Source: Limnohabitans sp. Jir72
GTDB lineage: Bacteria; Pseudomonadota; Gammaproteobacteria; Burkholderiales; Burkholderiaceae_C
Length of the DNA stretch: 64,000 nt
Assembly: GCF_003063575.1 (NCBI RefSeq)
Contig: NZ_NESC01000007.1
Location: 204,381 to 268,380, forward strand
Direction: 5' to 3'
The translations under genes and the position numbers were made by a program. The notes under the pieces were generated by a model. That model saw nothing but the letters and a program-made list of their open reading frames with translations. It ran no database searches and was not told where the DNA came from. This document shows positions 18,248 to 27,922 of this stretch, piece by piece. Position 1 is the first letter of the stretch. Each line of letters begins with the position of its first letter.

Positions 18248-19066
18248 ATGCAAGTCATTTCTTATCAAACCGTCAACGTACACGGCATCAAACTGGAGGC
18301 GCAAACCATCCAGCCACCAACCACAAGCCATGAACCTACCCTCGTGTTTTTGCACGAAGGTCTGGGCAGTGTCTCGCTTTGGCGCGATTGGCCCGCCCAG
18401 CTGTGCCAGCATCTCGGTTTGGCTGGATTGGTCTATTCACGTCAAGGTTATGGTCAATCGGATGCCACGCCGGACGTTCGCGGCCCTTCTCGCAGAGAAA
18501 AAGGCCTGCGTCATGGTCGGCTACTGCCCGACTACATGCACCGCGAAGCACTGGAGGTGCTGCCCACGCTGTTGCTCACCTTGGGCATCGCTCGCCCCCT
18601 GCTGGTAGGCCACTCCGATGGCGGCACCATCGCTTTGATCCATGCCAGCCATCACCCCGTGTCAGGCTGTATCGTCATGGCGCCGCATGTGATGGTGGAA
18701 GACATCTCAGTGCGCGCCATCACCGCTGCGCGCCAGGCCTATGAACACGGCCCGTTGCGCACGCGCTTGGCCCCTTTTCACGCCAACGTGGACTGCGCGT
18801 TCTGGCAGTGGAACGACGTATGGCTGAGCGATGCTTTCCGTGCTTTCGACATCCGCGATGAACTGACAAGAATTCAGGCCCCATTGCTGGCCATTCAGGG
18901 CGAAGACGACCCCTATGGAACCATGGCGCAAATCGACGACATCGCCGATAAAGTGCCGCACGCCACATTGCTGAAGATACCGTCTTGCGGCCATTCACCA
19001 CACAAAGACGCGCCCAAGGCCGTAGCACTCGCCATCGGGGCATTCGTGCCAACGATCAGGGCTTGA
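18248..19066 (+). CDS. Alpha/beta-fold hydrolase
   Basis: 272 residues. Oxyanion segment FLHEGLGSVSLWRDWP, nucleophile Ser in VGHSDGGTIAL, acid in IQGEDDPYGT and His in SCGHSPHKD. Substrate unknown; esterase or peptidase-like activities are possible. It is divergent from the YncE-like gene and its 3' end overlaps the rsuA 3' end by 11 nt. Confidence 0.85.
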   Translation: MQVISYQTVNVHGIKLEAQTIQPPTTSHEPTLVFLHEGLGSVSLWRDWPAQLCQHLGLAGLVYSRQGYGQSDATPDVRGPSRREKGLRHGRLLPDYMHREALEVLPTLLLTLGIARPLLVGHSDGGTIALIHASHHPVSGCIVMAPHVMVEDISVRAITAARQAYEHGPLRTRLAPFHANVDCAFWQWNDVWLSDAFRAFDIRDELTRIQAPLLAIQGEDDPYGTMAQIDDIADKVPHATLLKIPSCGHSPHKDAPKAVALAIGAFVPTIRA

Positions 19067-19799
19067 GCAAGGCCAGATCATCCTCGGTCAACCAGCGCCA
19101 TTGCCCGGGTGCCAAATCGTTCAACACGAGGCCGCCAATTTGTGAACGGTGCAAACCTTCCACCCGGTTGCCCACTGCCGCCAGCATGCGTTTGACTTGG
19201 TGGTATTTGCCTTCGGTCAGGGTCAGCCTCAGGTGCAACTCGCCCACGGCTTCGCAAGCCGCGGCTTTGACGGGCTGGGGGTCATCGTCCAGCACCACAC
19301 CGCTCAGAAGTTTGTCCACCATCTCAGGGGTGATCGGGTGTTTGGTGGTCACTTCATACACCTTGGGCACATGGTGCTTGGGTGAACTCATCTTGTGGAT
19401 GAACTTGCCGTCATCGGTCAGCAGCAGCAATCCCGTGGTGTCTTGGTCCAACCTGCCCACCGCCTGCACGCCCTGCACTGCGGCTTTTTGTGGGCGTTGG
19501 CGCAAAGGGGCAGGCAGCAAGGTATAGATGCTCGGCCAAGTCGATGGCTTTTGCGAACACTCGGTGCCTGCGGGCTTGTTCAGGAGCACATAGGCGTGCT
19601 CCTTGAACGGCCAATCGGTGCCCTGCACGTTGAAAATCAAACCTTCGGGTTCGAAGAATTCACCCGCATCGGTGACCACCTCACCGGCCACCTTGACATA
19701 GCCTTGCTGAACGAGACCGGCACACACACGGCGGGTGCCAAAACCCTGGCTGAACAAAATGTCTTCCAGGCGCATGGGTTTCAGGGATTTGGTTTTCAT
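19056..19799 (-). CDS. rsuA: 16S rRNA pseudouridine(516) synthase
   Basis: 247 residues: S4 RNA-binding domain at ~10-60 (LEDILFSQGFGTRRVCAGLVQQG), then the synthase domain with catalytic Asp118 in VGRLDQDTTG and the C-terminal EGKYHQVKRMLAAVGN. RsuA-type architecture, but RluB/RluF-like activity cannot be fully excluded. Convergent overlap with the hydrolase gene at 19056-19066. Confidence 0.87.
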   Translation of the reverse strand: MKTKSLKPMRLEDILFSQGFGTRRVCAGLVQQGYVKVAGEVVTDAGEFFEPEGLIFNVQGTDWPFKEHAYVLLNKPAGTECSQKPSTWPSIYTLLPAPLRQRPQKAAVQGVQAVGRLDQDTTGLLLLTDDGKFIHKMSSPKHHVPKVYEVTTKHPITPEMVDKLLSGVVLDDDPQPVKAAACEAVGELHLRLTLTEGKYHQVKRMLAAVGNRVEGLHRSQIGGLVLNDLAPGQWRWLTEDDLALLKP

Positions 19800-19846
19800 G
19801 GGGCATGATTGTCACCTCGAAATGCCACAGACTTTGCAGGAGCCCC

Positions 19847-20134
19847 ATGACGATGAGCGCAGCACTCGACACCCTGACCCACATGAACAACACGCTCACG
19901 GCCTGCAAGCAAGGCACCGTGTCCCAAAACGTGTTGATCCAACAGTGGCGAAACGATGCGGCCCTGTTGGGCTTGCCCGACAAATTCGGCGTGGTGCTGG
20001 GCAACCTGCTCGACCGCCTGGAATCCAGCGCCCTGTTCAGCGAAGAAAGCTGCTCATTCAGCCAGAAAGACTTGCTGGACAGCCTGCTGGTCTGGGCGGA
20101 CAAAGCCAGAGCGAGCATCGCCCACACCGCCTGA
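19847..20134 (+). CDS. Conserved short protein, function unknown
   Basis: 95 residues from the ATG preceded by GCAGGAG; an upstream in-frame ATG at 19805 has no ribosome-binding site. Predicted alpha-helical (ALDTLTHMNNTLTACKQGT, NLLDRLESSALF, DLLDSLLVWADKARAS). No known domain is recognised. It lies divergent from rsuA and upstream of a repeat array. Confidence 0.65.
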   Translation: MTMSAALDTLTHMNNTLTACKQGTVSQNVLIQQWRNDAALLGLPDKFGVVLGNLLDRLESSALFSEESCSFSQKDLLDSLLVWADKARASIAHTA

Positions 20135-20189
20135 TCCTCCGCAGACACTCAGCTTTCGGGGGACGTATGCCTAACTGGGCTTTCTAACC

Positions 20190-20300
20190 TATCGCCCACG
20201 GGGTGGGCTCCTACAAATACCAACCTTATCGCCCACGGGGTGGGCTCCTGCAAATACAAACCCTATCGCCCACGGGGTGGGCGCCTACAAATACCAACTC
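20190..20300. repeat. Three tandem copies of a 37-bp REP-like unit
   Basis: Units begin at 20190, 20227 and 20264, spaced exactly 37 bp, and differ at only a few bases. Each starts TATCGCCCAC and contains a GCCCAC-GGG-GTGGGC palindrome followed by CTCCTACAAATAC. In reverse orientation it reads GTAGGAGCCCAC..., resembling bacterial REP elements. A diverged relative lies at 48069. Confidence 0.85.
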
Positions 20301-20361
20301 TGGCCGTGTAGCCCACTGGGGATCGCCCAAAGACATGTGCGTGCACAGCCCCACCAACGAG

Positions 20362-20383
20362 AACGGGCCCCAAAGGGCCCGTT
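20362..20383 (-). terminator. Probable terminator hairpin after ettA
   Basis: A perfect 9-bp stem AACGGGCCC/GGGCCCGTT with a 4-base loop ends 21 nt beyond the ettA stop. T tracts are poor on either strand, so termination strength is uncertain. Confidence 0.55.
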
Positions 20384-20403
20384 GTCTTGCGCACAGCAGC
20401 TGA

Positions 20404-22065
20404 TTACTTCAAAGCCTTGAAGCGCACGCGCTTGGGCTTGGCACCTTCTTCGCCCAAACGGCGTTTCTTGTCGGCTTCGTATTCTTGGTAGTTGCCGTCA
20501 AAGAACACCCACTGGCTGTCGCCTTCGGCAGCCAAGATGTGGGTTGCAATGCGGTCCAGGAACCAGCGGTCGTGGCTGATGACCATGATGGAGCCCGCGA
20601 ATTCCAAGAGCGCGTCTTCCAAAGCGCGCAGGGTTTCCACGTCCAAGTCGTTGGATGGCTCGTCCAGCAGCAACACGTTGCCGCCTTCGATCAGGGTTTT
20701 GGCCAGGTGCAAACGACCGCGCTCACCACCCGACAGCATGCCCACTTTCTTTTGCTGGTCGCCGCCGTTGAAGTTGAAGCGCCCGCAGTAGGCACGGCTG
20801 GCCATCTGGAACTTGCCCACGTTGATGATGTCCAAGCCACCAGAGACGTCTTCCCACACGGTTTTGTTGTTGTCCAAGTCATCGCGGTTCTGGTCCACAA
20901 AGGCCATCTTGACGGTCTGACCGATGGTGACTTCACCGCTGTCGGGCTGCTCTTTGCCGGCGATCAGCTTGAACAGGGTCGACTTACCGGCACCGTTGGG
21001 GCCGATGATGCCGACGATGGCGCCCGCAGGCACTTTGAAGCTCAGGTTGTCGATCAGCAAACGGTCACCAAAGGACTTGCTGACGTTTTTGAATTCGAAC
21101 ACTTCGTTGCCCAAACGCTCGGCCACAGGGATGAAGATCTCCTGGGTCTCGTTGCGCTTTTGGTATTCGTGGTCGCTCAACTCTTCGAAGCGGGCCAAAC
21201 GGGCCTTGCTCTTGGCCTGACGGCCTTTGGGGTTGGCGCGGGCCCACTCCAGCTCTTTCTTCATGGCTTTGGAACGGGCGTCTTCGGTGCGCTGCTCTGT
21301 GGCCAAACGGGCGTCTTTTTGCTCCAACCAATTGGAATAGTTGCCCTTGTAAGGAATGCCGGAGCCCCGGTCGAGTTCCAAAATCCACTCGGCGGCGTTG
21401 TCCAAAAAGTAGCGATCGTGGGTGATGGCCACCACCGTGCCCGAAAAACGCGACAAAAACAGTTCCAGCCAGTCCACGCTTTCAGCGTCCAAGTGGTTGG
21501 TCGGCTCGTCGAGCAAGAGCATGTCGGGGCGCGACAACAGCAAACGGCACAGGGCCACACGGCGCTTTTCACCGCCAGACAGTTTGCCGATGATGGCGTC
21601 CCAGGCAGGCAGGCGCAATGCGTCGGCGGCGATTTCGAGCTGGTGCTCTGACGCATCGCCCGCTGTGGAGATGATGGCTTCGAGCTGGGCCTGCTCGGCG
21701 GCCAGGGCGTCAAAGTCGGCGTCTTCTTCGGCGTAGGCGGCGTAGACCTCTTCCAGGCGGGCTTGCGCGGCCTTGACTTCGCCCATGCCGCTTTCGACGG
21801 CTTCGCGCACGGTCTGCTCAGGGTCCATCACGGGTTCCTGTGGCAAATACCCGATCTTCAGGCCCGCCATGGGAATGGCTTCGCCTTCGATCTCTTTGTC
21901 GATGCCGGCCATGATCTTGAGCAAAGTGGACTTGCCCGAGCCGTTGGTGCCCAACACGCCAATCTTGGCGCCGGGGAAGAAAGACAGCGAAATGTCTTTG
22001 AGAATATGACGCTTCGGGGGCACGATCTTGCCGACCCGGTTCATAGAGAAAACGTATTGAGCCAT
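20404..22065 (-). CDS. ettA: Energy-dependent translational throttle protein EttA (ABC-F ATPase)
   Basis: 553 residues from the ATG giving MAQYVFSMNRVGK; in-frame upstream codons are not homologous. Two ABC cassettes: Walker A GTNGSGKST and GPNGAGKST, signatures LSGGEKRR and LSGGERGR, Walker B LLLDEPTNHLD and LLLDEPSNDLD, plus the interdomain arm with basic helices. EttA binds the ribosomal E site and gates initiation with ATP/ADP. Monocistronic by position. Confidence 0.95.
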   Translation of the reverse strand: MAQYVFSMNRVGKIVPPKRHILKDISLSFFPGAKIGVLGTNGSGKSTLLKIMAGIDKEIEGEAIPMAGLKIGYLPQEPVMDPEQTVREAVESGMGEVKAAQARLEEVYAAYAEEDADFDALAAEQAQLEAIISTAGDASEHQLEIAADALRLPAWDAIIGKLSGGEKRRVALCRLLLSRPDMLLLDEPTNHLDAESVDWLELFLSRFSGTVVAITHDRYFLDNAAEWILELDRGSGIPYKGNYSNWLEQKDARLATEQRTEDARSKAMKKELEWARANPKGRQAKSKARLARFEELSDHEYQKRNETQEIFIPVAERLGNEVFEFKNVSKSFGDRLLIDNLSFKVPAGAIVGIIGPNGAGKSTLFKLIAGKEQPDSGEVTIGQTVKMAFVDQNRDDLDNNKTVWEDVSGGLDIINVGKFQMASRAYCGRFNFNGGDQQKKVGMLSGGERGRLHLAKTLIEGGNVLLLDEPSNDLDVETLRALEDALLEFAGSIMVISHDRWFLDRIATHILAAEGDSQWVFFDGNYQEYEADKKRRLGEEGAKPKRVRFKALK

Positions 22066-22255
22066 GGTGTGTAACCTGAGTGAAGTAGCGCGGGCTTGCC
22101 TCTGTGAGGTCAAGTTCCAAGTCCGCCGATCTGAACACCAAATCGGGGCTGTGCAACCCGGCATTATCCCAGCAGAAGCCCCCAAGCGGCCAATCTGATC
22201 GTGCACAAGGCCAATCTGGGCTGAAAAATGCCCAAGACCACATCGACTTGACGCC

Positions 22256-22939
22256 TCAACGCCGGCCGAAAATCGCCGTGCCCACCCGCACCATGGTGCT
22301 GCCTTCTGCAATGGCGGGGGCCATGTCGGCCGACATGCCCATCGACAAAGTATCGAGCGCCAGCCCCTGCGCGATGAGGGATTCCAGCAACAGCCGCCCC
22401 TGGCGGTGCACGGCGCGGGCTGCCGCCTCGGACTCGGCAGGTTCGGGGATGGTCATGATGCCTCGCAGCTGCATGTTCGGCAAAGCCGCCACCGCCTGAG
22501 CCAGCGCTGGCAAGTCTTGTGGGATCACGCCCGATTTGGTTTCGCCGCCGTCGACATTGACCTGGATGCACACCTGCAAGGGTGGCAAGCTGGCCGGCCG
22601 CTGCTCCGACAAGCGCTGGGCGATCTTCAGGCGGTCGATGCTGTGGACCCAGTCAAAGTGCTCGGCCACCATGCGGGTCTTGTTGCTCTGGATCGGGCCA
22701 ATGCAGTGCCACTCCAAAGGCAAGTCGTGCAGCGCGGTGATCTTGTCCACCGCTTCTTGGATGTAGTTTTCGCCAAAAGCGGTTTGCCCGGCGGCATGGG
22801 CAGCGCGCACGGCATCGGCCCCCCAGGTTTTGGAAACTGCCAGCAAGCGCACGCTGGACTCAGCGCGCCCTGCGGCTTGGCAGGCGGCCTGGATCTGCGC
22901 ATGCACCTGCGCCAAATTGTCTGCAATCGAAACGTTCAT
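22256..22939 (-). CDS. yggS: PLP homeostasis protein, YggS/PLPBP family
   Basis: 227 residues, single TIM-barrel PLP-binding protein without racemase C-terminal domain. PLP Lys is Lys37 in LLAVSKTW; other motifs are FGENYIQEA, WHCIGPIQSNKT and GMSADM near the C-terminus. It buffers pyridoxal phosphate and affects amino-acid homeostasis. The ATG at 22939 gives MNVSIADNLAQV; 190 nt separate it from ettA. Confidence 0.93.
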   Translation of the reverse strand: MNVSIADNLAQVHAQIQAACQAAGRAESSVRLLAVSKTWGADAVRAAHAAGQTAFGENYIQEAVDKITALHDLPLEWHCIGPIQSNKTRMVAEHFDWVHSIDRLKIAQRLSEQRPASLPPLQVCIQVNVDGGETKSGVIPQDLPALAQAVAALPNMQLRGIMTIPEPAESEAAARAVHRQGRLLLESLIAQGLALDTLSMGMSADMAPAIAEGSTMVRVGTAIFGRR

Positions 22940-23047
22940 CCGCCCAAGCGTACCAAATGCCATGTCGCCCAATACACAGACACCCTGCGGGGTTGGGCGC
23001 GGGACTGCTAAATTAGCGGCCTATCTTTTTCATCCAGAGACACATCC

Positions 23048-23953
23048 ATGAGCCAAATCGCCAACAAGACCTACGAACCGACACCCGCCCGCCAAGTGGC
23101 CTTTTTGGGCCTGGGCGTGATGGGTTACCCCATGGCCGGGCATCTGGCCCGTGCAGGCCACCGCGTCACGGTGTACAACCGCAGCGCCGCCAAGGCCGTG
23201 GCCTGGTTGGCCGAATGCCCTGGCAACGCCAGCGCGCCCACACCGCGTGAAGCCGCTGCAAACGCCGACATCGTGTTCGCCTGCGTGGGCAACGACGCCG
23301 ATTTGCGCAGCGTCGTCTTAGGGCCAGACGGCGCTTTTGCCGGCATGAAGCCCGGTGCCACCTTTGTGGACCACACCACCGCATCGGCCGAAGTGGCCCG
23401 CGAGCTGCACGCCGAAGCCCAAAAACTGGGCCTGCACTTTGTAGACGCCCCGGTGTCGGGTGGCCAGGGCGGCGCGCAAAACGGCGTGCTCACCGTCATG
23501 TGTGGTGGCGATCAAGCCGCATTCGACAACGTGCGCCCTGCTGCGATGGCTTTCTCTCGCGCCTTCACCTTGCTGGGCGAATCGGGCGCAGGCCAGCTGG
23601 CCAAGATGGTCAACCAGATCTGCATCGCCGGGTTGGTGCAGGGCTTGTCCGAAGCCGTGGCCTTTGGCCAAGCGGCAGGTCTGGACATGCACCAAGTGCT
23701 GGACGTGATCGGCAAAGGTGCCGCACAAAGCTGGCAAATGGACAACCGCGGCAAAACCATGGCCGACGACAAGTTTGACTTCGGCTTTGCTGTGGACTGG
23801 ATGCGCAAGGACCTGGGCCTGGTGCTGGACGAGGCCAAGCGCAACGGTGCCCGCTTGCCTGTGACCGCGCTGGTGGACCAGTTCTATGCCGACGTGCAGA
23901 AAATGGGCGGTGGCCGCTGGGACACCTCCAGCCTGATCCGTCGCCTGCGCTGA
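23048..23953 (+). CDS. NAD(P)-dependent beta-hydroxyacid dehydrogenase (3-hydroxyisobutyrate dehydrogenase family)
   Basis: 301 residues with GLGVMGYPMAGHLARAGH nucleotide motif, DAPVSGGQGGAQ substrate loop, and GAGQLAKMVNQI with the catalytic Lys. It is a paralogue of garR at 383-1315, but no pathway genes are adjacent; succinic semialdehyde reductase, 3-hydroxyisobutyrate dehydrogenase and relatives are all possible. The N-terminus carries ~15 extra residues before the Rossmann strand. Confidence 0.87.
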   Translation: MSQIANKTYEPTPARQVAFLGLGVMGYPMAGHLARAGHRVTVYNRSAAKAVAWLAECPGNASAPTPREAAANADIVFACVGNDADLRSVVLGPDGAFAGMKPGATFVDHTTASAEVARELHAEAQKLGLHFVDAPVSGGQGGAQNGVLTVMCGGDQAAFDNVRPAAMAFSRAFTLLGESGAGQLAKMVNQICIAGLVQGLSEAVAFGQAAGLDMHQVLDVIGKGAAQSWQMDNRGKTMADDKFDFGFAVDWMRKDLGLVLDEAKRNGARLPVTALVDQFYADVQKMGGGRWDTSSLIRRLR

Positions 23954-23977
23954 GCAGGTTTTGCCGGGCTGAGCCTG

Positions 23978-25030
23978 TCAAATCACCACAGGCTCAGGCT
24001 CCAGACGAATCCCGAAGCGCTCGTACACACTGGTCTGAATGGCCTTGGCCAGTGTCATCACTTCCCCCCCCGTGCAAGGGTGCTCGGCAGTGCCCCGGTT
24101 CACCAGCACCAGCGCCTGCTTTTCATACACCCCGGCGTGGCCCACGGTCTTGCCCTTCCAGCCGCAAGCGTCGATCAGCCAGCCCGCCGCCAGCTTGATG
24201 GAGCCATCAGGCATCGGGTAATGCACCACCTTGGGCTCGCGCGCGATGATGTCGGCGCATTGCTCAGGCGTCACGCTCGGGTTCTTGAAGAAACTGCCCG
24301 CGTTGCCAATCACCTGCGGGTCGGGCAGTTTGGCGCGGCGAATGGCGACGACCCAGTCAAAAATCTGCCGGGCATCGGGGTTGTGGATGCCGGTCTCGGC
24401 CATCTTGCGCTCCAAGTCCAGATAGCCCAGCTCGGGCTTCCAGCGCTTGGGCAGCGCAAAGCGCACACGCAAAATGACCGCACGGCCAGCCAGGCCCAAA
24501 CCATCCGCGCCACCTGAGGCGTGCTTGAAAACCGAATCGCGGTAACTGAAGCCGCATTGCGCCGCGTTCAGGCTGAACAGCTCCCCCGTCAGCATGTCCA
24601 TCGCGTCGAGCGAGTCAAAGCGGTCTTGCAGCTCCACACCATAGGCACCGATGTTTTGCACGGGCGAAGCCCCCACCGTGCCGGGAATCAGCGCCATGTT
24701 TTCCAGACCCGGGTACCCCTTGTCCAGCGTCCAGGCCACCAGATCATGCCAGTCCACGCCCGCACCAGCTTCAACAATCCAGTGTTTGTCGGTCTCAGAG
24801 GCAAGATGAAGGCCTAGCACCTCCACCTTGAGCACCAGCGCCTTGACGTCACCGGTCAAAACGATGTTGCTGCCGCCACCCAGCACCTGGCGCGGCAAGG
24901 TGGCCAGCGCAGGGTCGGCCAGCACGGCACGCAAGTCGTCCTCTGAGCGCACGCGCACCAAAGCATGGGCTTTGGCGGCAATGCCGAACGTGTTGTACGG
25001 CTGCAGGGGGACATTTTTCTCCAAGTTCAT
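23978..25030 (-). CDS. murB: UDP-N-acetylenolpyruvoylglucosamine reductase
   Basis: 350-residue flavoprotein of peptidoglycan precursor synthesis (second step to UDP-MurNAc). Type I Mur[16 protein letters not shown] opening, FAD loop [26 protein letters not shown], the YRDSVFK Tyr loop, and [10 protein letters not shown] with the catalytic Ser. It stands apart from the main mur cluster, as in several Burkholderiales. Confidence 0.95.
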   Translation of the reverse strand: MNLEKNVPLQPYNTFGIAAKAHALVRVRSEDDLRAVLADPALATLPRQVLGGGSNIVLTGDVKALVLKVEVLGLHLASETDKHWIVEAGAGVDWHDLVAWTLDKGYPGLENMALIPGTVGASPVQNIGAYGVELQDRFDSLDAMDMLTGELFSLNAAQCGFSYRDSVFKHASGGADGLGLAGRAVILRVRFALPKRWKPELGYLDLERKMAETGIHNPDARQIFDWVVAIRRAKLPDPQVIGNAGSFFKNPSVTPEQCADIIAREPKVVHYPMPDGSIKLAAGWLIDACGWKGKTVGHAGVYEKQALVLVNRGTAEHPCTGGEVMTLAKAIQTSVYERFGIRLEPEPVVI

Positions 25031-25070
25031 GGGAGAATTGTCGCATCCTCAACCTTTGAATTTTTCAGCC

Positions 25071-25556
25071 ATGCCCTCGTTTGATACCGTTTGCGAACCC
25101 AATATGGTCGAGGTGCGCAACGCCGTTGACACCTCCGCCAAAGAAATCGGCACCCGTTTTGACTTCAAAGGCACCTCTGCCAACATTGAACTCAAGGACA
25201 AAGAGATCACGATGTTCGGCGATGCCGACTTCCAGCTCACCCAAGTCGAAGACATCCTGCGCAACAAGCTCACCAAACGCAACGTGGACGTGCGCTTTTT
25301 GGACATCGGCAAAGTCGAGAAAATCGGCGGCGACAAGGTCAAGCAAGTGATCAAGGTCAAGAACGGCATCGAGACCGAAGACGCCAAGAAAATCACCAAG
25401 CTGATCAAGGACAGCAAGATCAAGGTGCAAGCGTCCATCCAGGGCGACGCGGTGCGCGTGACGGGCACCAAGCGCGATGACCTGCAAGCGGCCATGGCGC
25501 TCTTGCGCAAAGACATGACCGAGCTGCCCCTGTCGTTCGACAACTTCCGCGACTGA
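25071..25556 (+). CDS. yajQ: YajQ family nucleotide-binding protein
   Basis: 161 residues, two ferredoxin-like halves. [11 protein letters not shown] start, [21 protein letters not shown], and [18 protein letters not shown] are family signatures. Some homologues bind cyclic di-GMP and affect virulence gene control; activity here is inferred from family only. Divergent from murB with 40 nt between, and followed by a strong terminator. Confidence 0.93.
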   Translation: MPSFDTVCEPNMVEVRNAVDTSAKEIGTRFDFKGTSANIELKDKEITMFGDADFQLTQVEDILRNKLTKRNVDVRFLDIGKVEKIGGDKVKQVIKVKNGIETEDAKKITKLIKDSKIKVQASIQGDAVRVTGTKRDDLQAAMALLRKDMTELPLSFDNFRD

Positions 25557-25605
25557 GCCCCAAAAAATGGCGGTGCTGCTCGTGCAGACCGCCAGTTTCA
25601 GATTC

Positions 25606-25630
25606 AAGCCTGATGCGTCAGGCTTTTTTT
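25606..25630 (+). terminator. Terminator after yajQ, overlapping the plsY stop codon
   Basis: AAGCCTGA/TCAGGCTT stem with TGCG loop followed by seven Ts. The right arm covers the plsY stop at 25618-25620, so the element sits at a convergent gene border. Confidence 0.85.
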
Positions 25631-26247
25631 GCGCCCAATTTCGACTCGGTCCCCGCCAGCAGGCGGTTGATGTTCTCGCGGTGACGCCACACCAAGAGCA
25701 GCGCCATGACGGCCAAGCACAGCACCTCGGCACCAGCGGCTTGCCAGGCCACGCCGTCACCGAACAGGTAAAACACCGGTGCAAACACCGCCGCCACCAT
25801 GGACGCCAGCGAGACGTAACGGCTGAAATACACCACGATGGCAAAGGTGCCCACGGTGGCCAGCGCCAGCCAAGCGTTCACACCCACCAGCACGCCCACC
25901 GCCGTGGCCACGCCCTTGCCGCCTTTGAAGCCAAAAAACACCGGGCACAGGTGCCCCAGAAAAGCCGCCAGGCCCGCCAAGGCGGCCACGCTTTTGCCCA
26001 AGCCATAAGGCTGGCCATAGGCCAGCACCAATGCCACAGGCAACCAGCCCTTGAAGGCGTCCAGCAACAAAGTCAGGATGGCCGCTTTTTTGCTGCCCGA
26101 GCGCAGCACATTGGTGGCACCGGGGTTTTTGCTGCCGTAGCTGCGCGGATCGTTCAGGCCCATCACTTGGCTGACGATGACCGCAAAACTGAGCGAGCCC
26201 ACCAAATATGCGGCCAGCACCGCGCCCACTTGCATCAACCATGCCAT
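25618..26247 (-). CDS. plsY: Acyl-phosphate:glycerol-3-phosphate acyltransferase PlsY
   Basis: 209 residues with about five membrane helices. Signature loops: [34 protein letters not shown] and a C-terminal [15 protein letters not shown]. It makes lysophosphatidate from acyl-phosphate and G3P in the inner membrane. PlsX is not in the window. It is followed on the same strand by no further gene. Confidence 0.95.
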   Translation of the reverse strand: MAWLMQVGAVLAAYLVGSLSFAVIVSQVMGLNDPRSYGSKNPGATNVLRSGSKKAAILTLLLDAFKGWLPVALVLAYGQPYGLGKSVAALAGLAAFLGHLCPVFFGFKGGKGVATAVGVLVGVNAWLALATVGTFAIVVYFSRYVSLASMVAAVFAPVFYLFGDGVAWQAAGAEVLCLAVMALLLVWRHRENINRLLAGTESKLGAKKA

Positions 26248-26275
26248 CGGTATCTCCCTTGTTTTTGAATTGGCG

Positions 26276-26767
26276 TCATTCTGCCAGCGCGCAATTCACC
26301 GGCTTGGCAGCCAGCAGTTGCACACACACCTGCGGGTCGATGCCCACCAAATACCCGCGCCGACCGCCATTGATGCAGATGCGCGGCAAGGCCAGGATGG
26401 ACTCTTCGATGAAGACCGGCATGGCCCGTCGCGTGGCAAAGGGCGAGGTGCCGCCCACCAGGTAACCGCTGTGGCGGTTGGCCACCTCGGGGGCGCACGG
26501 CTCGATGGATTTGAGGCCCACTTGCCGCGCCAGGTTTTTGGTGGACACCTTGCGGTTGCCGTGCATCAGCACCACCAGCGGCTTGGCGTCCTGGTCTTGC
26601 ATGATCAGGGTTTTGACCACGCTGAACGGGTCCATGCCCAGCACCTGCGCGCTGTGCTGGGCACCGCCATGCTCCAGGTACTCGTAGGGGTGCTCGGTGA
26701 AATCCACCCCGTGCTGGCGCAAGAGCGCCGTGGCAGGGGTTTCACTGACTTTGTCTTTCTTGGCCAT
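26276..26767 (-). CDS. ybaK: YbaK/EbsC-family aminoacyl-tRNA deacylase (Cys-tRNA(Pro) type)
   Basis: 163 residues, INS-superfamily editing domain. [20 protein letters not shown] start, then the Lys in [14 protein letters not shown] and the [14 protein letters not shown] loop, typical of Cys-tRNA(Pro) deacylase. It clears misacylated tRNA. It lies 28 nt upstream of plsY and 9 nt downstream of the aldo/keto reductase, suggesting one transcript. Confidence 0.9.
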   Translation of the reverse strand: MAKKDKVSETPATALLRQHGVDFTEHPYEYLEHGGAQHSAQVLGMDPFSVVKTLIMQDQDAKPLVVLMHGNRKVSTKNLARQVGLKSIEPCAPEVANRHSGYLVGGTSPFATRRAMPVFIEESILALPRICINGGRRGYLVGIDPQVCVQLLAAKPVNCALAE

Positions 26768-26776
26768 CGCCTCAAA

Positions 26777-27838
26777 TCACAAAGCCGGGTCGCGCATTTC
26801 CCATCGGATCGCATCAATCGCCTTTAGCACTTCAGGTGACAGCTTGGTCGACCAAGCGGCCAAGTCTTCGTTCAATTGCGCCACCGAGGTCACGCCAATG
26901 ATGGTGCTGGCCACGCTCCAGCGGTGGTAGCAAAACGCCAGCGCCATCTGGGTGGGGGTCATGCCATTGTCACGGGCCAGCTGGTTGTAGCGACGCGCGG
27001 CGACCAGAGCCTCGGGGCGGCCCCAGCGCTGCTTGCGCACCGAGTCATACCGCGCAATGCGACCGCCATCGGACTTCAGTGGCCCGGTCACGTCCAAATC
27101 ATCGTACTTGCCGGTCAACATGCCAAATCCCAAGGGTGAATAAGCCAGCATCGACACATTGAGACGGTAGCAAGTTTCGTCCAACGCGTTGTCATACGTG
27201 CGGCTGACCAGGCAATAAGGGTTTTGCACCGTGGCCACGCGTGGCAAGCCGTACTGCTCGGCCAAGCGCACAAACTCGTGCACACCATAAGGCGTTTCGT
27301 TGGACAGGCCAACGTAGCGCACCTTGCCCGCTTGGACCAGTTTGGACAAAGCCTCCAGCTGCTCATGCAGGGACGTGGCCGATTTGTCTTTGGCCGGATC
27401 GAAATACGTCATGCCGAACACGGGCACATGGCGCTCGGGCCAGTGGATCTGGTAAAGGTCGATCACATCGGTTTGCAAGCGGCGCAAGCTGCCTTCGCAG
27501 GATGTGAGGATGTCCTGTCCTGTCAGGCCCGAGCCTTCGCGCACCCAGGGCATGCCCCGCGATGGACCGGCCACCTTGGTGGCCAACACCAGCTTCTGGC
27601 GAGCACCGGGGTTTTTGGCAAACCAGTTGCCGATGTAGGTCTCTGTGAACCCACACGTCCCGGCTGTTGCGGGCACGGCATACATCTCGGCCGTGTCGAT
27701 GAAATTGATGCCTGCTTCCAGCGAGCGGTCCAAAATCGCATGCGAATCGGCTTCGTTGACCTGCTCACCAAAGGTCATGGTGCCCAGGCAGATGGGGGTC
27801 ACTTGCAAATCGGATTGGCCGAGTTGAACGAGTTTCAT
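26777..27838 (-). CDS. Aldo/keto reductase, Tas-like
   Basis: 353 residues, NADP(H)-dependent TIM barrel. Catalytic tetrad: Asp/Tyr in FIDTAEMYAVP, Lys in VLATKVAG and His in YQIHWPERH; the insertion loop and length match E. coli Tas. The physiological carbonyl substrate is unknown. The ATG at 27838 gives MKLVQLGQSDLQVTPICLG; upstream in-frame residues are not conserved-looking. Confidence 0.88.
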   Translation of the reverse strand: MKLVQLGQSDLQVTPICLGTMTFGEQVNEADSHAILDRSLEAGINFIDTAEMYAVPATAGTCGFTETYIGNWFAKNPGARQKLVLATKVAGPSRGMPWVREGSGLTGQDILTSCEGSLRRLQTDVIDLYQIHWPERHVPVFGMTYFDPAKDKSATSLHEQLEALSKLVQAGKVRYVGLSNETPYGVHEFVRLAEQYGLPRVATVQNPYCLVSRTYDNALDETCYRLNVSMLAYSPLGFGMLTGKYDDLDVTGPLKSDGGRIARYDSVRKQRWGRPEALVAARRYNQLARDNGMTPTQMALAFCYHRWSVASTIIGVTSVAQLNEDLAAWSTKLSPEVLKAIDAIRWEMRDPAL

Positions 27839-27922
27839 GGTGTTTCCTGTCGGTATGGCAATAGGATAAGACAAGCCGCACTCGGGCTTGGCCTGTTCAG
27901 GCTTATTTTGTCACGGGCGCGC

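Noticed and set aside
20190..20300. CRISPR-like array (regular 37-bp period)
   Set aside because: The copies are directly contiguous with no variable spacers, and no cas genes are near; REP-like tandem repeats explain it better.
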